The notes under the pieces were generated by a model. It worked only from the letters and a program-made list of their open reading frames with translations. It was not told where the DNA came from and searched no databases. From Bdellovibrio sp. NC01 (lineage in GTDB: Bacteria; Bdellovibrionota; Bdellovibrionia; Bdellovibrionales; Bdellovibrionaceae), in contig NZ_CP030034.1 in NCBI RefSeq assembly GCF_006874625.1, forward strand, positions 744,001 to 808,000: a DNA stretch of 64,000 bases, given 5' to 3'. The position numbers were made by a program, and so were the translations under genes. Of the stretch, positions 63,447-64,000 are shown in pieces. Positions within the stretch are counted from its first letter, which is position 1; every line of letters starts with the position of its first letter.

Positions 63447-63773
63447 GTGAAAAAGGTATTACTATTGGCTTTAGTTATGGGTTCGGCAACTTCTGCATTT
63501 GCAGCTAACAAATCTGTTTCTACTCAAGTGCTTGAGAGCGTATCTTCATCTTCTTACTCTAAAGTAGAGTGTTCAATGGAAGACTATACTTGCCAGAAAT
63601 TGATTTTGGATATGGGCCGCCAAGAGGCGTTGAGCCGTGTTCTTTCTGGTGATGAAGGTAAATTGTCTGCTGTTCTTCAGCAATCAATCGCTATCGTTCG
63701 CCAAAACGATGCTTCTGCTAAAGATCTAACTGATGCGCAAATCATCGAGATCTTGGCTTCACAACAACAATAA
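63447..63773 (+). CDS. Small exported protein, unknown function
   Basis: A 108-residue protein with GTG start and AGGAGG well placed before it, a signal peptide (MKKVLLLALVMGSATSAFA) and a short helical mature part with two cysteines (VECSMEDYTCQKL). No family recognised. The upstream spacer contains an inverted repeat CGTCTCA/TGAGACG (63370-63376 and 63395-63401) that may be an operator or hairpin. The next exported-protein gene follows after 32 bases. Confidence 0.75.
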   Translation: MKKVLLLALVMGSATSAFAANKSVSTQVLESVSSSSYSKVECSMEDYTCQKLILDMGRQEALSRVLSGDEGKLSAVLQQSIAIVRQNDASAKDLTDAQIIEILASQQQ

Positions 63774-63805
63774 TTTTTTATTAACTACTTAAGAAGGAAC
63801 GTCCA

Positions 63806-64000
63806 ATGAAACACTTATTGACGTCTATGTTAGCTTTCTTTGCTGCTGCTCCGGCATTTGCCTATATCACGGCAACAGCTGCTAACAAACCAATTGATGT
63901 GAACACAAGAACTCACATCCTTATCGTTGGTAACGGTACTGACCTTGGTAACGCTTTGACTCAAGCAGCGACTGCTCAAGCAAAGAAGTATCAAGAGCTT
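63806..64000 (+). CDS. Exported protein, 5' part only
   Basis: The frame is open from ATG 63806 (AAGGAAC upstream) to the window end, 65 codons. It begins with a signal peptide (MKHLLTSMLAFFAAAPAFA) and a mature start containing VNTRTHILIVGNGTDLG, suggestive of an alpha/beta fold. Too little is visible to assign a function. It is probably in one operon with the small protein before it. Confidence 0.75.
   Translation, partial: MKHLLTSMLAFFAAAPAFAYITATAANKPIDVNTRTHILIVGNGTDLGNALTQAATAQAKKYQEL

Overview
The window looks like the chromosome of a predatory Bdellovibrio (Bdellovibrionota). The reasons are an FHA-GGDEF diguanylate cyclase of the DgcB type close to an ECF sigma factor, a fused MalE-MalF maltodextrin transporter subunit, a very large share of exported proteins (peptidases, an L,D-transpeptidase, lipoproteins), a consensus sigma-28 (FliA) promoter in front of a PilZ gene, and compact gene packing with many short overlaps. 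The genus assignment rests on gene content and remembered synteny, not on a database search. No rRNA, tRNA, CRISPR, prophage or insertion sequence was recognised.

Layout. 1-485: 3' end of a coiled-coil protein, then a metallophosphoesterase. 1683-13603: a glycogen/maltodextrin locus: pgi, then a six-gene minus-strand operon (pullulanase, MalE-MalF fusion, MalG, MalK, animal-type alpha-amylase, ROK glucokinase) with a divergent maltoporin gene. Together these cover outer-membrane entry, debranching and hydrolysis outside the cytoplasm, ABC uptake, and phosphorylation into glycolysis (pgi here, enolase at 45199). 13895-18564: dgcB followed by small exported proteins and a papain-like peptidase. 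18870-20492: ECF sigma factor, probable membrane anti-sigma factor and a CpxP/Spy-like periplasmic protein, a likely envelope-stress cassette. 20494-32563: transporter, predicted aminopeptidase, MsrB, TonB-like protein, PilZ, PIN-PhoH, MaoC hydratase, BLUF photoreceptor, clostripain-like peptidase, and a TetR-thiolase pair with a clear operator. 32627-35717: E3 and E2 of a 2-oxoacid dehydrogenase.

35960-46829: sfsA, a second group of exported proteins (HExxH peptidase, L,D-transpeptidase lipoprotein, DsbA-like lipoprotein), a lone CpaF-type ATPase, and enolase-ftsB. 46940-57980: an XRE-type regulator, polA without proofreading motifs, a methyltransferase, lipoproteins, a FliL-like protein, an FHA sigma-54 activator, and engB-kdsB-pyrG-kdsD (Kdo-CMP supply for LPS). 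58161-64000: a TonB-dependent (probably haem) receptor with its TonB, an asparaginase-fold single domain, a two-domain DUF4105/HExxH exported protein, and two small exported proteins, the last cut by the window end.

Non-coding structure. Two related palindromic repeats follow the stop codons of lamB and polA; they share a core but have different, self-complementary outer arms. A third, unrelated repeat cluster built on GTGCCTGGCAC-like units lies after the cpaF-like gene. Several strong intrinsic terminators sit between convergent genes. No single obviously new multi-gene system was found. The best leads are the structured repeats, the sigma-28/PilZ link, the exported-peptidase clusters around dgcB, and a candidate unrecognised cysteine peptidase at 17435-18277.
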